DNA of 46,527 nt from UBA1737 sp964474685 (GCA_964474685.1 CAYYTE010000003.1:1-46527), one strand, 5' to 3'. Positions 16,673 through 25,021 are shown, counted from the stretch's first letter. A program made the numbers and translations. The notes: generated by a model not told the origin, from the sequence alone.

Positions 16673-16691
16673 TTTTAGAGTTGTTGTACTA
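16673..16691 (+). repeat. inverted-repeat copy A, repeat-like
   Basis: TTTTAGAGTTGTTGTACTA. Its reverse complement occurs at 17071-17089 and 17136-17154 with 18 of 19 positions matching. The TTTTAGAG start recalls type II CRISPR repeats, and the one mismatch falls where the repeat:anti-repeat bulge lies in Cas9 guide RNAs. Confidence 0.55.
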
Positions 16692-17066
16692 TAATGTTGT
16701 ACTTTTTAAAAAGTAAGATGCAAATATTAATATATAATGATGAATATTATTCTTTTTTGTGATAAAAGGACTGGGGTCCTTTCCTGAATCATTATCTAGT
16801 TTCTCATTCATTTGGGCTTTAAATTGTTTCAAAAGATCAAGTTAAAAAATTTCAAAATAAACCTATTTTATATTTCAAAAAAAGTGATGAAGTTAAAGAG
16901 TTTCTTAAGGAAAAGTGTTGGTATAGAATGTAATAATTTAACAATCATTTGTCCGCTAATATTTCTTTGATAATGTTTTTTTACTATTAAATAAATTACC
17001 ATATGGAAATTACTATTATTAGATAAGAATACTTATTTAAATATGTGTTCATTTAGTATATAATTC

Positions 17067-17089
17067 TTCTTAGTACAACAACTGTAAAA
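17067..17089 (+). repeat. direct repeat copy B
   Basis: A 23-nt sequence containing TAGTACAACAACTGTAAAA, repeated identically at 17132-17154 with a period of 65 nt. It is inverted relative to copy A at 16673-16691. The period is close to that of type II CRISPR arrays (36-nt repeat plus 30-nt spacer), but only 23 nt are conserved. Confidence 0.6.
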
Positions 17090-17131
17090 GAAACAATAAA
17101 TTCGTTAGCCCCTAGAATTCTACTTGTGGTA

Positions 17132-17154
17132 TTCTTAGTACAACAACTGTAAAA
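17132..17154 (+). repeat. direct repeat copy C
   Basis: Identical to 17067-17089 over 23 nt. It continues as TAAGAATT, so ...AACTGTAAAATAAG resembles the 3' part of a tracrRNA anti-repeat, although no nexus or terminator hairpins were recognised downstream. Confidence 0.6.
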
Positions 17155-17181
17155 TAAGAATTTATAAAAAGATAAAACTAA

Positions 17182-17210
17182 TTGAATTGAATTTCTATCT
17201 ATGGTATAAT
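17182..17210 (+). promoter_or_regulatory. promoter of the mgtE leader and operon
   Basis: TTGAAT (17182-17187) and TATAAT (17205-17210) are 17 nt apart, with TGG ahead of the -10. Transcription would begin near 17217, only 3 nt before the GGAGGA ribosome binding site of the leader ORF. The transcript is thus dedicated to translating that ORF, with no room for an M-box riboswitch before it. Confidence 0.85.
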
Positions 17211-17233
17211 ATATATATTGGAGGAATAATTAT

Positions 17234-17347
17234 ATGAATAGTGTGCCTGACCCGTGTCAGCCTTTAGAAAATGAAATTAAAGTTAAAAATTCAACAAATA
17301 CATTTATAGAAGTTTGGGAAGAAACTAGAGATAAAGATAAAGAATAG
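17234..17347 (+). CDS. 37-residue leader peptide upstream of mgtE, candidate Mg2+-sensing ORF
   Basis: A 37-codon ORF with a strong GGAGGA (17220-17225) 8 nt before its ATG, directly behind a near-consensus promoter. Residues 5-10 read PDPCQP, and the last 12 residues include six acidic ones (EVWEETRDKDKE). In E. coli and Salmonella the mgtA leader peptide MgtL (starting MEPDPTP or similar) carries such an acidic/proline run. Ribosomes become unstable on it at low Mg2+, and this drop-off switches on the downstream Mg2+ transporter. Codons 5-9 also form a small hairpin, CTGAC/GTCAG at 17247-17260. The stop codon lies 3 nt before a hairpin that masks the mgtE ribosome binding site. The Mg2+-sensing role is inferred; the ORF, its promoter and its position are seen. 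Confidence 0.7.
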   Translation: MNSVPDPCQPLENEIKVKNSTNTFIEVWEETRDKDKE

Positions 17348-17350
17348 TTA

Positions 17351-17388
17351 TTTTCCCTCTTACTAGATGTATTAGAAAAGAGGGAAAA
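17351..17388 (+). promoter_or_regulatory. hairpin sequestering the mgtE ribosome binding site
   Basis: TTTTCCCTCTT (17351-17361) and AAGAGGGAAAA (17378-17388) form a perfect 11-bp stem. The right arm contains the AGAGGG ribosome binding site and the first base of the mgtE ATG. No T tract follows, so it should act on translation rather than as a terminator. A ribosome finishing the leader ORF would melt the left arm. GGGAAGA at 17316-17322, inside the leader ORF, could pair with TTTTCCC and free the ribosome binding site when not covered by a ribosome, which would give induction after early ribosome drop-off. Confidence 0.75.
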
Positions 17389-18764
17389 TGGATGAATTAA
17401 CGATTCATGATACAATCTTAAAGATTGTTCAAGAAACTCCAGATTCTTCACTTCTTCATGAAAAGCTTTGTACGTATCACCCTTATGATATTGCTAAAGT
17501 TTTTCCAGATTTAACTCAAGCGGAGAAAACGCATGTTTGTAAGTCTTTTAGTTTAAAGGAACTTGCAGATATATTTGAGTATTTAGAAGATGAAGATGCT
17601 GTAGAATATTTGAGTGGAGTAGATACATTGACGAGTGCAAATATCATTAACGAAATGGAAGTTGATGATGCGGCGGATGTATTAAATGAAATGGAAGAAG
17701 AGAATGCTTCTCAAACGGAAGCAATTTTAACTCAGTTAAATCAAGATGATAGAGAAGAACTGACCTATTTAAAACACTATGCGGATGGAACCGCTGGTTC
17801 AATTATGACTACGAATTATTTTACCATCACTTCTGGAGTGGATGTAAAAGATGCTATGAGAGCACTGGTTGGTAAGGTAGATGAATCAGAATTAATTGAT
17901 CCGCTGTTTGTTGTAAAAGATAAGGTGTTAGTAGGTTTTTTAGAGTTAAAAGATTTAATCATTGCTCGGTCTCCTTGTTTGATTGATAGCATTATGAATA
18001 CGAATCTAATTAGTGTAACAACATTGGATTCAGTCACTGATGCCGCAAACAAGATTAATGATTATGACTTATATGCTTTGCCGGTAACGGAGAATAGTGA
18101 ATTTGTTGGTGTTATTACCATGGATGATGCTATGGACGTTACCAAAGAAGAGATTACAGATGACTATAATAAGATGGCAGCAGTTGGTGATGAAGTAAGT
18201 AAAGAAGGACTTGGAAAGTCTTTACAAAAAAGACTTCCTTGGCTTTTAGTTTTACTTGTTTTGAGCCTTGTTGTTTCGAATATTATGGGTAGTTTTGAAA
18301 AAGTTATTCAACAAGTAACGGTACTTGTGTTTTTCACCACGATGATACTTGATATGGCTGGTAATGTTGGGACTCAATGTTTGGCTGTTACTGTTCGTAA
18401 GATTAGTAAAGGTGAACTCAACACTCCAAAGAAGATTGGGAAGCATTTTTTAAGAGAACTAGGTATCAACACATTAGATAGTTTCATGCTCGCTTTTCTT
18501 GCTTTTGTTGTGTGTTTTATTGTAATCTTTATTAGAAAAGATATGGTTCATATTGGACTTACATCCTTTGTAATTGCATTGTCGATGTTTATCACTTTAA
18601 TTATTACAGGATTGCTTGGTTCTTTTATTCCTTTGTTTTTTGATAAAATCCATGTTGACCCTGCGGTTGCGTCGGGACCTTTGATTTCTACAATTAATGA
18701 TATGATTGCAACTCTTACTTACTTTGGACTTGCTGAAGCCTTTTTAAAGGCAATTGTTGGATAG
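17388..18764 (+). CDS. mgtE: MgtE-type magnesium transporter, first of two
   Basis: A 458-residue Mg2+ channel/transporter of the MgtE family. Residues about 1-125 form the superhelical N domain (acidic, rich in EMEVDDAADVLNEMEEE-type Mg2+-sensing residues). About 130-255 hold two CBS domains (SIMTTNYFTITSG and SIMNTNLISVTTLDS). About 275-458 carry five membrane helices with DMAGNVGTQCLAVTVRK and DPAVASGPLISTINDM, including the Asp that lines the family's ion path. The start codon is the last base pair of an RBS-masking hairpin, so translation initiation appears regulated. A second mgtE begins 9 nt after the stop. Confidence 0.93.
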   Translation: MDELTIHDTILKIVQETPDSSLLHEKLCTYHPYDIAKVFPDLTQAEKTHVCKSFSLKELADIFEYLEDEDAVEYLSGVDTLTSANIINEMEVDDAADVLNEMEEENASQTEAILTQLNQDDREELTYLKHYADGTAGSIMTTNYFTITSGVDVKDAMRALVGKVDESELIDPLFVVKDKVLVGFLELKDLIIARSPCLIDSIMNTNLISVTTLDSVTDAANKINDYDLYALPVTENSEFVGVITMDDAMDVTKEEITDDYNKMAAVGDEVSKEGLGKSLQKRLPWLLVLLVLSLVVSNIMGSFEKVIQQVTVLVFFTTMILDMAGNVGTQCLAVTVRKISKGELNTPKKIGKHFLRELGINTLDSFMLAFLAFVVCFIVIFIRKDMVHIGLTSFVIALSMFITLIITGLLGSFIPLFFDKIHVDPAVASGPLISTINDMIATLTYFGLAEAFLKAIVG

Positions 18765-18773
18765 GAGGCTTAT

Positions 18774-20180
18774 ATGGATACATTAGATGAGAATAAAAGT
18801 GTAGATGATATCATTGGTTTGATTAATTCAGGAAAAGTAGATGAGTCACTTCATACAGCTTTAATGGAATATCATGACTATGATTTAGCAAAAGCCTTTT
18901 TAACGCTTGCTGAAGATGAACGCAAGCAAATTATGTTGCTATTTACAAATAATGAATTAGCAAAGATTATTGCCTATTTTGATATACCTATTGCTATAGA
19001 TACTTTTGTATCATTTGGTAGAGATAAAGCCGCTGAAATCATTAATGAGATGGAACCGGATGATGCCAATGATATATTAAATGAGATGACAGAAAAACAA
19101 GTAGCAATTGTGATGCCTCTTCTAGATAAAGAAGTACAAGAGGATATCTCAAGTCTATCTCTTTATGACAATTTATCCGTTGGTTCGATTATGAATAGTA
19201 ACTACTTGCATATTGGAATTGGTAGTGATGTAAAAGATGCAATGAGACTTGTTGTTAAAGAAGCACCAGATGTTGAAACCGTATCGACAATTTTTGTAAC
19301 GGATTCCAATGGAATGTTTGAAGGAGCGATAGATTTAAAGAAATTAATTGTTACAAAAAGTCCTTGTTTGGTAGAAACTATTATGAATGCCAACGTGCAT
19401 ACAGTAGAAGCTACTGCCGATTATCATAGTGCATTAAAAGATGTTCAAGATTATGATATTTATGCACTTCCTGTTGTTGATAAAGGAGTATTAAAAGGTA
19501 TCATTACCATGGATGATGCTTTTGAAGTTTTAACTGATGAAGCGGAAAGTGATTATGCTCACTTGGCTGGTTTAACAGAAGACCAAGATGTTGATGAAAC
19601 GATTAAACAATCGATTAAGAAACGTATTCCTTGGCTTGCAATTTTGTTGGTGTTAGATATTGGAGTTTCCATTATTGATTCCTTCTTTGAGGGAGTGATA
19701 GAAAATTGGCCGGTTTTGATTTTATTTCAATCATCTATTTTAGGACTTGCGGGAAACTGTGGTACTCAAAGTTTAGCAGTTGCTGTACGTAAACTTAGTG
19801 ATAATGATTTAAATGATAAAGACGCAATAAAGCATCACTTATTTAAAGAATCTAGTTTAGGATTTTGCTTAGGGCTTATTTTAGGTATTGCTAGTTTTTG
19901 TTTTGTTAGTATTTTGCTAACTGTAATTCCTAGTTTAAATATTGTGGGTGCTCATGAAACTTTAGCAACTCCAGTTGCGGTTGGATTTGCGGTTGGGTTT
20001 GCTATTTTTGTGGCAATCTCTATTTCAAATTTCGTTGGAAGTTTTACACCGATTATATTTGACAAATGTCATATTGACCCAGCAGTAGCATCTGGTCCAT
20101 TTATTACTACAATTAATGACATTGTTGCCTTAGTTGTTTATTTCTTAGTTGCATATTTAGTTTTAGCTATTATTATATAG
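18774..20180 (+). CDS. mgtE: MgtE-type magnesium transporter, second of two
   Basis: A 468-residue paralogue of the preceding protein with the same layout: acidic N domain (INEMEPDDANDILNEM), two CBS domains (SIMNSNYLHIGIG, TIMNANVHTVEAT), and a five-helix channel domain with GLAGNCGTQSLAVAVRK and DPAVASGPFITTINDI. The two are clearly diverged, so this is not a recent duplication. GGAGG stands 9 nt upstream of the ATG, overlapping the end of the first gene, so the second copy should follow the first in expression. MgtE is a homodimer; adjacent co-expressed paralogues raise the possibility of a heterodimer with different Mg2+ set-points. Confidence 0.93.
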   Translation: MDTLDENKSVDDIIGLINSGKVDESLHTALMEYHDYDLAKAFLTLAEDERKQIMLLFTNNELAKIIAYFDIPIAIDTFVSFGRDKAAEIINEMEPDDANDILNEMTEKQVAIVMPLLDKEVQEDISSLSLYDNLSVGSIMNSNYLHIGIGSDVKDAMRLVVKEAPDVETVSTIFVTDSNGMFEGAIDLKKLIVTKSPCLVETIMNANVHTVEATADYHSALKDVQDYDIYALPVVDKGVLKGIITMDDAFEVLTDEAESDYAHLAGLTEDQDVDETIKQSIKKRIPWLAILLVLDIGVSIIDSFFEGVIENWPVLILFQSSILGLAGNCGTQSLAVAVRKLSDNDLNDKDAIKHHLFKESSLGFCLGLILGIASFCFVSILLTVIPSLNIVGAHETLATPVAVGFAVGFAIFVAISISNFVGSFTPIIFDKCHIDPAVASGPFITTINDIVALVVYFLVAYLVLAIII

Positions 20181-20200
20181 TATAAGGAAAGGAAGGTTTA

Positions 20201-23200
20201 ATGAACAAATCCATTCGTTTGGTATTATCAGATTATGCACAGCGTTTAATTGAAAGTGACGCTCGCACGAGAAGTTTCTATTTATCAAAAGTAAATAATA
20301 AATATTGTGTGGATATTGTACGTTTTGCTTATAGTTTTATTGAACGGGATAATTTTCAAAATGTTCAAGAATCAATTGATATACTAAGTGCCTCGCTTAT
20401 AGAACACACGCCAATTGACTTTATCTATCGTCCCTATAGTGGAAATGATCTTTCTATTCTATTTAGTTCTATTGCAAATAATTTAGTTGATTTAGAAGTT
20501 GCATCGAAAATACTCGTTGGGTTGACGGAAAAAGAATTTCTAACTATTCAAGGTCTTTATAGTGATTCTTCAAAAAGTTCAAAAAAATCTTTAGGTAAAA
20601 CTAAAAATGATTTAATTCAAGGGTTGGAGAAAAAACATTTGGAGTTTTTTTCCTTGATGAAGGATGTATTGCAAACGAGTCGGCAAGTAGAACGGCAATA
20701 TGGTAAGAATGATTTGTATTTAGGATATCCTTTTATTGAAGGACTATTTGTTTCAGGGAAACCTTTTCGTGCCCCCATCCTTTTATATAAAGTCTCATGT
20801 TTGATTGGACTTCATAAAGTTCATTTGGAGTTTTTGGAAGATGCTTATATAAATCCGGTGTTTGTACAATCTTATTTAATTGAAAATAATGAGAAATTTA
20901 TGCGTTATAATTTTTCAATTGATGCATATGGTTCTCTTGATGCATTAAATAAATTTTTAAAAGAAAAATTAGAATTTAATACGACAAAAATTGACGATGT
21001 TTGCTTTAAAAATCTTTTGCCCCTTATAGACTGCACTAAAAATGATTACATTGAATCTGTGCATTCTATCAATCAGTTTGTTATTTCTTATCATGCTTGT
21101 TTTGGATTGTTTCCGATATCTGGTAGTAGTATTTTTGATGATTGTGAGGAATTAGCAAGTCTTGATAATTTAAATCTTCTAACTACTGATTTTTTGTATA
21201 AGGATACAAATGTTGATAATCAGACAATTCAAAAGATTTTTGGCATTAATAAGCAAGGGGTGATTCACGAGGATAAATTTGTTAATATTACGCCACTCGA
21301 TTTCACTCAAAAGATGATTTTAGAAGAAGCACTGTTTCATGATGAGAGATCTGTTCATAACTTAGTTATTCAAGGACCACCGGGAACAGGAAAAAGTCAA
21401 ACAATTGTTAATTTAGCTTTAAATTATATTATACAAGGGAAAAAGGTTTTGCTTGTTTCAGAAAAGAAAAGTGCATTAGATGTTGTATATAATCGTTTAG
21501 GTATGTTAAATCGTTTTGCGATTTGTATTGTAGATGTATTAAATTCTAAAAAAGAATTCTATGAACATTTAAAAAATGCATTTGAGTTTCAAAATAAAGT
21601 TGTCAGTGAAAAAGATAGTTTTATTAAAACTGCTCGCGGGATTGAATCTTTTTTTATCCAAAATAAGTTATATAGTGATTTATTAAAGAGTTCTTATCGA
21701 GGCCTAACGATTGAGGAAATTTGTAAGGTGACACTTATAGATCCTTTAAAAAATAAATTGAAAGACTTTTTGTATTTTGCTCCAGTAGGGCTTGATTATT
21801 TACAATTTGTATCTTTTTGTGAAACCAATTTTTCCCAGGAGAATATAAAAAAATATGATTTTTGTTATAATGAATTAACCACACATCATACTTATCAGAT
21901 AATTAAATCCTTTGATAAGATAATCCTATTAAAGAATTCTATTTTTAATGGTAAAGATGAGTGGGAACGAAAAACAATTTTTGATAAAGTGATTCGAGGG
22001 AAAAAGCCTCATATTAATTTATTTGATAGAATTAAAAAAGCATTTCATATAGATAAACATTTAGAGATAACTACAAAAGAGTATACTAATGTAGTTTCAG
22101 AATTAAATGATTTAAAAATTGAAGAAGTCTCTATGTATCAACTTGACTTTAAAATATATAACTTCTATCAATATTTAAAGGCAAATAATATATCACGTTC
22201 GATGACTTATCTAATGTATCAATATCAAATTGCAAGTGAGTACTTATCTACTCATAGTGATACTATTCGTTTTTTTCAAAACTATGAACAAGAACTTAAA
22301 GATGTTCAACAGAGTTATAATGATAAAATTGATGAGTCTTTCTTATATACAGAAGAGTATTTAGAGAAATCGATTCTTTCAACAATTGAAAAGAATCCTC
22401 AATTATCGAGTGATATTAAGGCACTAAAAGTACTATCGAATCAAATACGTAAGAAAGCTCTGACTACCGTATTTTCAAATTACTCGGATGCATTATTTAC
22501 TTTATTTCCTTTAGTTTTTTTAACACCGGATGTTGTATCTACTCTATTGCCTTTAAAAAAAGATATGTTTGATGTTGTAATTTTTGATGAAGCAAGTCAA
22601 ATGTTTATTGAAAGAAGTATTCCTTCTATTTATCGGAGTAAGCAAATGATTGTTGCGGGGGATGAAAAACAATTATCCCCCAGTAGTTTATTTAGTGTTC
22701 GTTTGGTGGAATCAATTGAAGATATTGAATATAATGATGAATATGATGAATTAATGAAGAATGCTATGAGTGCTGTAAGTTTACTAAGTTATGCTAAGAC
22801 AAAATACGCACCGCCTGTGATACTGGAGTATCATTATCGTTCAGAGAGTAAAGATTTAATTGAATTCTCGAATCGTGCATTTTATGATTCGCAGTTAGTT
22901 TATGCATCTTTATGTCATCAAACAATTCATCAAGCAATTGAAGTGATTGATGTAGATGGTGTTTGGGATAATAATAAAAACATAAAAGAAGCTGAAACAG
23001 TTGTTTCAGAAATACTGAATATACTAGTTAATCGAACAAATAATGAGACAATTGGTGTAATTACATTCAATGCTATTCAGCAATACCTAATTCAATCTCT
23101 TTTTCAAAAGTATATAGAAAACAAGTTACCAAATTATAAACTTCTAGAACAAGAATTAATCAGGCAGAATGATATTGGGGAAGAGGAAAACTTATTTGTA

Positions 23201-23893
23201 AAAAATATTGAAAATGTTCAAGGAGATGAAAGAGATATTATTCTATTCTCTGTTGGCTATGGAAAGAATCCTCAAGGAGTTGTTTTGAACTCTTTTGGTA
23301 GTTTAAATATGCCTGGGGGTGAGAATCGATTGAATGTGGCGATTACTCGAGCAAAAGAAAAAATCTATATTATTAAGAGTGTTCCCGCAAGTTCATTTCA
23401 TCCTTCCATTGATACAAGAGGAGCTTATTTGTTACAAAAGTATTTAGTGTATGCGGAATGCATAACAAATAAGGATGAAGCGGGGTTGGAACTGGTATTA
23501 AATGATATAGGAAGTAAATCAAGTCTCAAGTTTAAAGATAATATTACTTTTACAAATACTTTTGCTAGTTTACAGACTTTATTACGAAAGGCCTTAGAAG
23601 AATTACCTTACAAGGTTTGTTCAAATTATTCTGTTGGTTCTTTTCAACTTGATTTTGCAATTCAGGATACTATGAATAAAGAGTTTGTTCTTGCGATTAT
23701 ATTAGATGGTGCATATTTAGGTGATAGTGATGCCATTTATCGTGATTATTATCGAGGTGCTTATTTAAATACAAGAGGGTGGCGAATCTACCGAGTTTGG
23801 TCTATTAATTATTGGTTGAATCCTATTCTTGAGATTCACAATATAGTAACATGTTGTTTAAATCAATCGAAAATCTTTACGCTTGATAAATAA
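20201..23893 (+). CDS. large superfamily 1 helicase with C-terminal Vsr/MTES_1575-like domain
   Basis: A 1230-residue AAA_11/AAA_12 (COG1112-like) helicase. The N-terminal ~360 residues are not recognisable to me. Motif I is GPPGTGKS at 392-399, motif II is FDEAS at 795-799, GDEKQLSPS follows, then NVQGDERDIILFS and GGENRLNVAITRAKEK near residues 1005-1060. The last ~120 residues resemble the MTES_1575/Vsr-like restriction-endonuclease fold (FQLDFAI with Asp1151, ILDGA with Asp1169, RGWRIYRVWSINYW). The usual Glu two residues before DGA is Ile1167, so nuclease activity is doubtful. Related proteins occur in bacterial chromosomes and some defence loci; the role here is unknown. It starts 20 nt after the second mgtE with an AAGGAAGG ribosome binding site, so it may be co-transcribed. 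Confidence 0.82.
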   Translation: MNKSIRLVLSDYAQRLIESDARTRSFYLSKVNNKYCVDIVRFAYSFIERDNFQNVQESIDILSASLIEHTPIDFIYRPYSGNDLSILFSSIANNLVDLEVASKILVGLTEKEFLTIQGLYSDSSKSSKKSLGKTKNDLIQGLEKKHLEFFSLMKDVLQTSRQVERQYGKNDLYLGYPFIEGLFVSGKPFRAPILLYKVSCLIGLHKVHLEFLEDAYINPVFVQSYLIENNEKFMRYNFSIDAYGSLDALNKFLKEKLEFNTTKIDDVCFKNLLPLIDCTKNDYIESVHSINQFVISYHACFGLFPISGSSIFDDCEELASLDNLNLLTTDFLYKDTNVDNQTIQKIFGINKQGVIHEDKFVNITPLDFTQKMILEEALFHDERSVHNLVIQGPPGTGKSQTIVNLALNYIIQGKKVLLVSEKKSALDVVYNRLGMLNRFAICIVDVLNSKKEFYEHLKNAFEFQNKVVSEKDSFIKTARGIESFFIQNKLYSDLLKSSYRGLTIEEICKVTLIDPLKNKLKDFLYFAPVGLDYLQFVSFCETNFSQENIKKYDFCYNELTTHHTYQIIKSFDKIILLKNSIFNGKDEWERKTIFDKVIRGKKPHINLFDRIKKAFHIDKHLEITTKEYTNVVSELNDLKIEEVSMYQLDFKIYNFYQYLKANNISRSMTYLMYQYQIASEYLSTHSDTIRFFQNYEQELKDVQQSYNDKIDESFLYTEEYLEKSILSTIEKNPQLSSDIKALKVLSNQIRKKALTTVFSNYSDALFTLFPLVFLTPDVVSTLLPLKKDMFDVVIFDEASQMFIERSIPSIYRSKQMIVAGDEKQLSPSSLFSVRLVESIEDIEYNDEYDELMKNAMSAVSLLSYAKTKYAPPVILEYHYRSESKDLIEFSNRAFYDSQLVYASLCHQTIHQAIEVIDVDGVWDNNKNIKEAETVVSEILNILVNRTNNETIGVITFNAIQQYLIQSLFQKYIENKLPNYKLLEQELIRQNDIGEEENLFVKNIENVQGDERDIILFSVGYGKNPQGVVLNSFGSLNMPGGENRLNVAITRAKEKIYIIKSVPASSFHPSIDTRGAYLLQKYLVYAECITNKDEAGLELVLNDIGSKSSLKFKDNITFTNTFASLQTLLRKALEELPYKVCSNYSVGSFQLDFAIQDTMNKEFVLAIILDGAYLGDSDAIYRDYYRGAYLNTRGWRIYRVWSINYWLNPILEIHNIVTCCLNQSKIFTLDK

Positions 23894-23970
23894 AACTTCA
23901 GTTAAAATTCATTCAATAATGTCAAATAATGCTATATTTGATAATTTCAGCCTCTATTTCAAAAAAATTG

Positions 23971-23979
23971 TGGTATAAT
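23971..23979 (+). promoter_or_regulatory. extended -10 promoter of the zinc-ribbon membrane protein gene
   Basis: TGG followed by TATAAT (23974-23979) forms an extended -10; no good -35 is seen. The leader would be about 65 nt. Confidence 0.5.
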
Positions 23980-24050
23980 ATAAGTATGAATAAATATTTC
24001 TATGAATTATTATATATTTATTCGAATGATGTATAAAGGATAGGATAATT

Positions 24051-24971
24051 ATGATTAAAAGTTTTAAAGACAATAAGATATATCAAATCATTTCAGGTTC
24101 ATTTTTAATTATTGCGGGGATAGCTACTTGTTTATCACCAATGTTTAGTATTAAAATTATAACAATTATTTTTGGTATATTCTTTTCTTTATCGGGTATT
24201 TTTTCTTTGACGAGTTATTTTATTGCAAAAAGAAAAAAGGTAAGTGTAAATAGTTGGTATGTCGTTGATGGTATTATTGATATATTATTTGGAGGAAGTG
24301 TATTATTAGATATTGAAGGTTTTTCTCAATTCTTACCTTTGTTTTGGGTATTATGGATGTTCTTTGGTGGTATATCCAAGATTGTTCAAAGCACTATGTA
24401 TCGAAAAATTGGTGTGAAACACTCGATTATGATTCTAGTTATTGGAATTGCGGATTTAGTTATTTCTGTTGGTTGTTATGTAGCCCTTCCAAATTCTACT
24501 ATGGGCGATACTTTATTAGCAATTGTAATGGGAGCGTTATTTGTTCTTGAGGGCATTTATGTGATATTACGCGAAAAAGTTATTGCTCCACAGATGATGG
24601 AAAAAATAAAACAAGCAGAGGAAATGCAAAAAGCAGCACAGTCACTTCGTGATGCAATGCTTCATCAAAATGATATGGTTTGTCCAAAATGTGGAAGAGT
24701 ATATCAAAGTGGAAATGAATTTTGTCAACTTGATGGTACCCCTCTTGTACCTGTAAACCAACAAAAAAATCAATTTGTTGATACAAGCGCTGAAGATGTA
24801 AGTGAAAGTAATTTAAAGGATGATGATCCTTTCAAGTATTATGGTGGCAAAACTCCGGATGCTCATGATGGTATACAAGAGGATAATGATAAAAGTGTTG
24901 TGGATGATTATAAAGTGAATTATTATCGAAGAGATGATGACGATGATGATGATGAGGACAAGTCAAAATAG
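24051..24971 (+). CDS. membrane protein with HdeD/DUF308-like helices, zinc ribbon and acidic tail
   Basis: A 306-residue protein in three parts. Residues about 10-175 have six hydrophobic helices in three pairs with glycine-rich turns (SGSFLIIAGIATCLSP, GALFVLEGIYVILRE), which resembles HdeD/DUF308 proteins. A short helical linker (EKIKQAEEMQKAAQSL) follows. Residues about 208-225 form a zinc ribbon CPKCGRVY...EFCQLDG with a CxxC pair and a later Cys. The C-terminus is disordered and ends in a run of aspartates (about residues 295-303). It is probably a membrane protein with its zinc ribbon in the cytoplasm. I do not know its function. AAAGGATAGGA precedes the ATG, and a terminator follows the gene. 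Confidence 0.6.
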   Translation: MIKSFKDNKIYQIISGSFLIIAGIATCLSPMFSIKIITIIFGIFFSLSGIFSLTSYFIAKRKKVSVNSWYVVDGIIDILFGGSVLLDIEGFSQFLPLFWVLWMFFGGISKIVQSTMYRKIGVKHSIMILVIGIADLVISVGCYVALPNSTMGDTLLAIVMGALFVLEGIYVILREKVIAPQMMEKIKQAEEMQKAAQSLRDAMLHQNDMVCPKCGRVYQSGNEFCQLDGTPLVPVNQQKNQFVDTSAEDVSESNLKDDDPFKYYGGKTPDAHDGIQEDNDKSVVDDYKVNYYRRDDDDDDDEDKSK

Positions 24972-25021
24972 TAAAAGCATTATTTGCTTGAATATAATCT
25001 TTATAATTTTATAAATGAATG

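Larger units (their letters stand above)
16560..17181. other. gene-poor region with CRISPR-like repeats and decayed coding sequence
   Basis: About 620 nt without an intact gene. It contains a 19-nt sequence (16673-16691) whose near-exact inverted copies lie at 17071-17089 and 17136-17154. A small hairpin AAAGGAC/GTCCTTT sits at 16765-16782. From about 16814 to 16932 an open stretch encodes IVSKDQVKKFQNKP...LKEKCWYRM after an in-frame stop, which reads like the C-terminal remnant of a gene I cannot name. The composition is very AT-rich. It may be the scar of a lost mobile element or of a defence locus. Confidence 0.5.

Noticed and set aside
17067..17154. A functional CRISPR array
   Set aside because: Only two copies with 23 conserved nt, no further repeats and no cas genes in the window; reported as CRISPR-like repeats instead.
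17211..17387. M-box (ykoK) magnesium riboswitch before mgtE
   Set aside because: The conserved M-box core is not recognisable, and the stretch is occupied by a translated leader ORF and the RBS hairpin.
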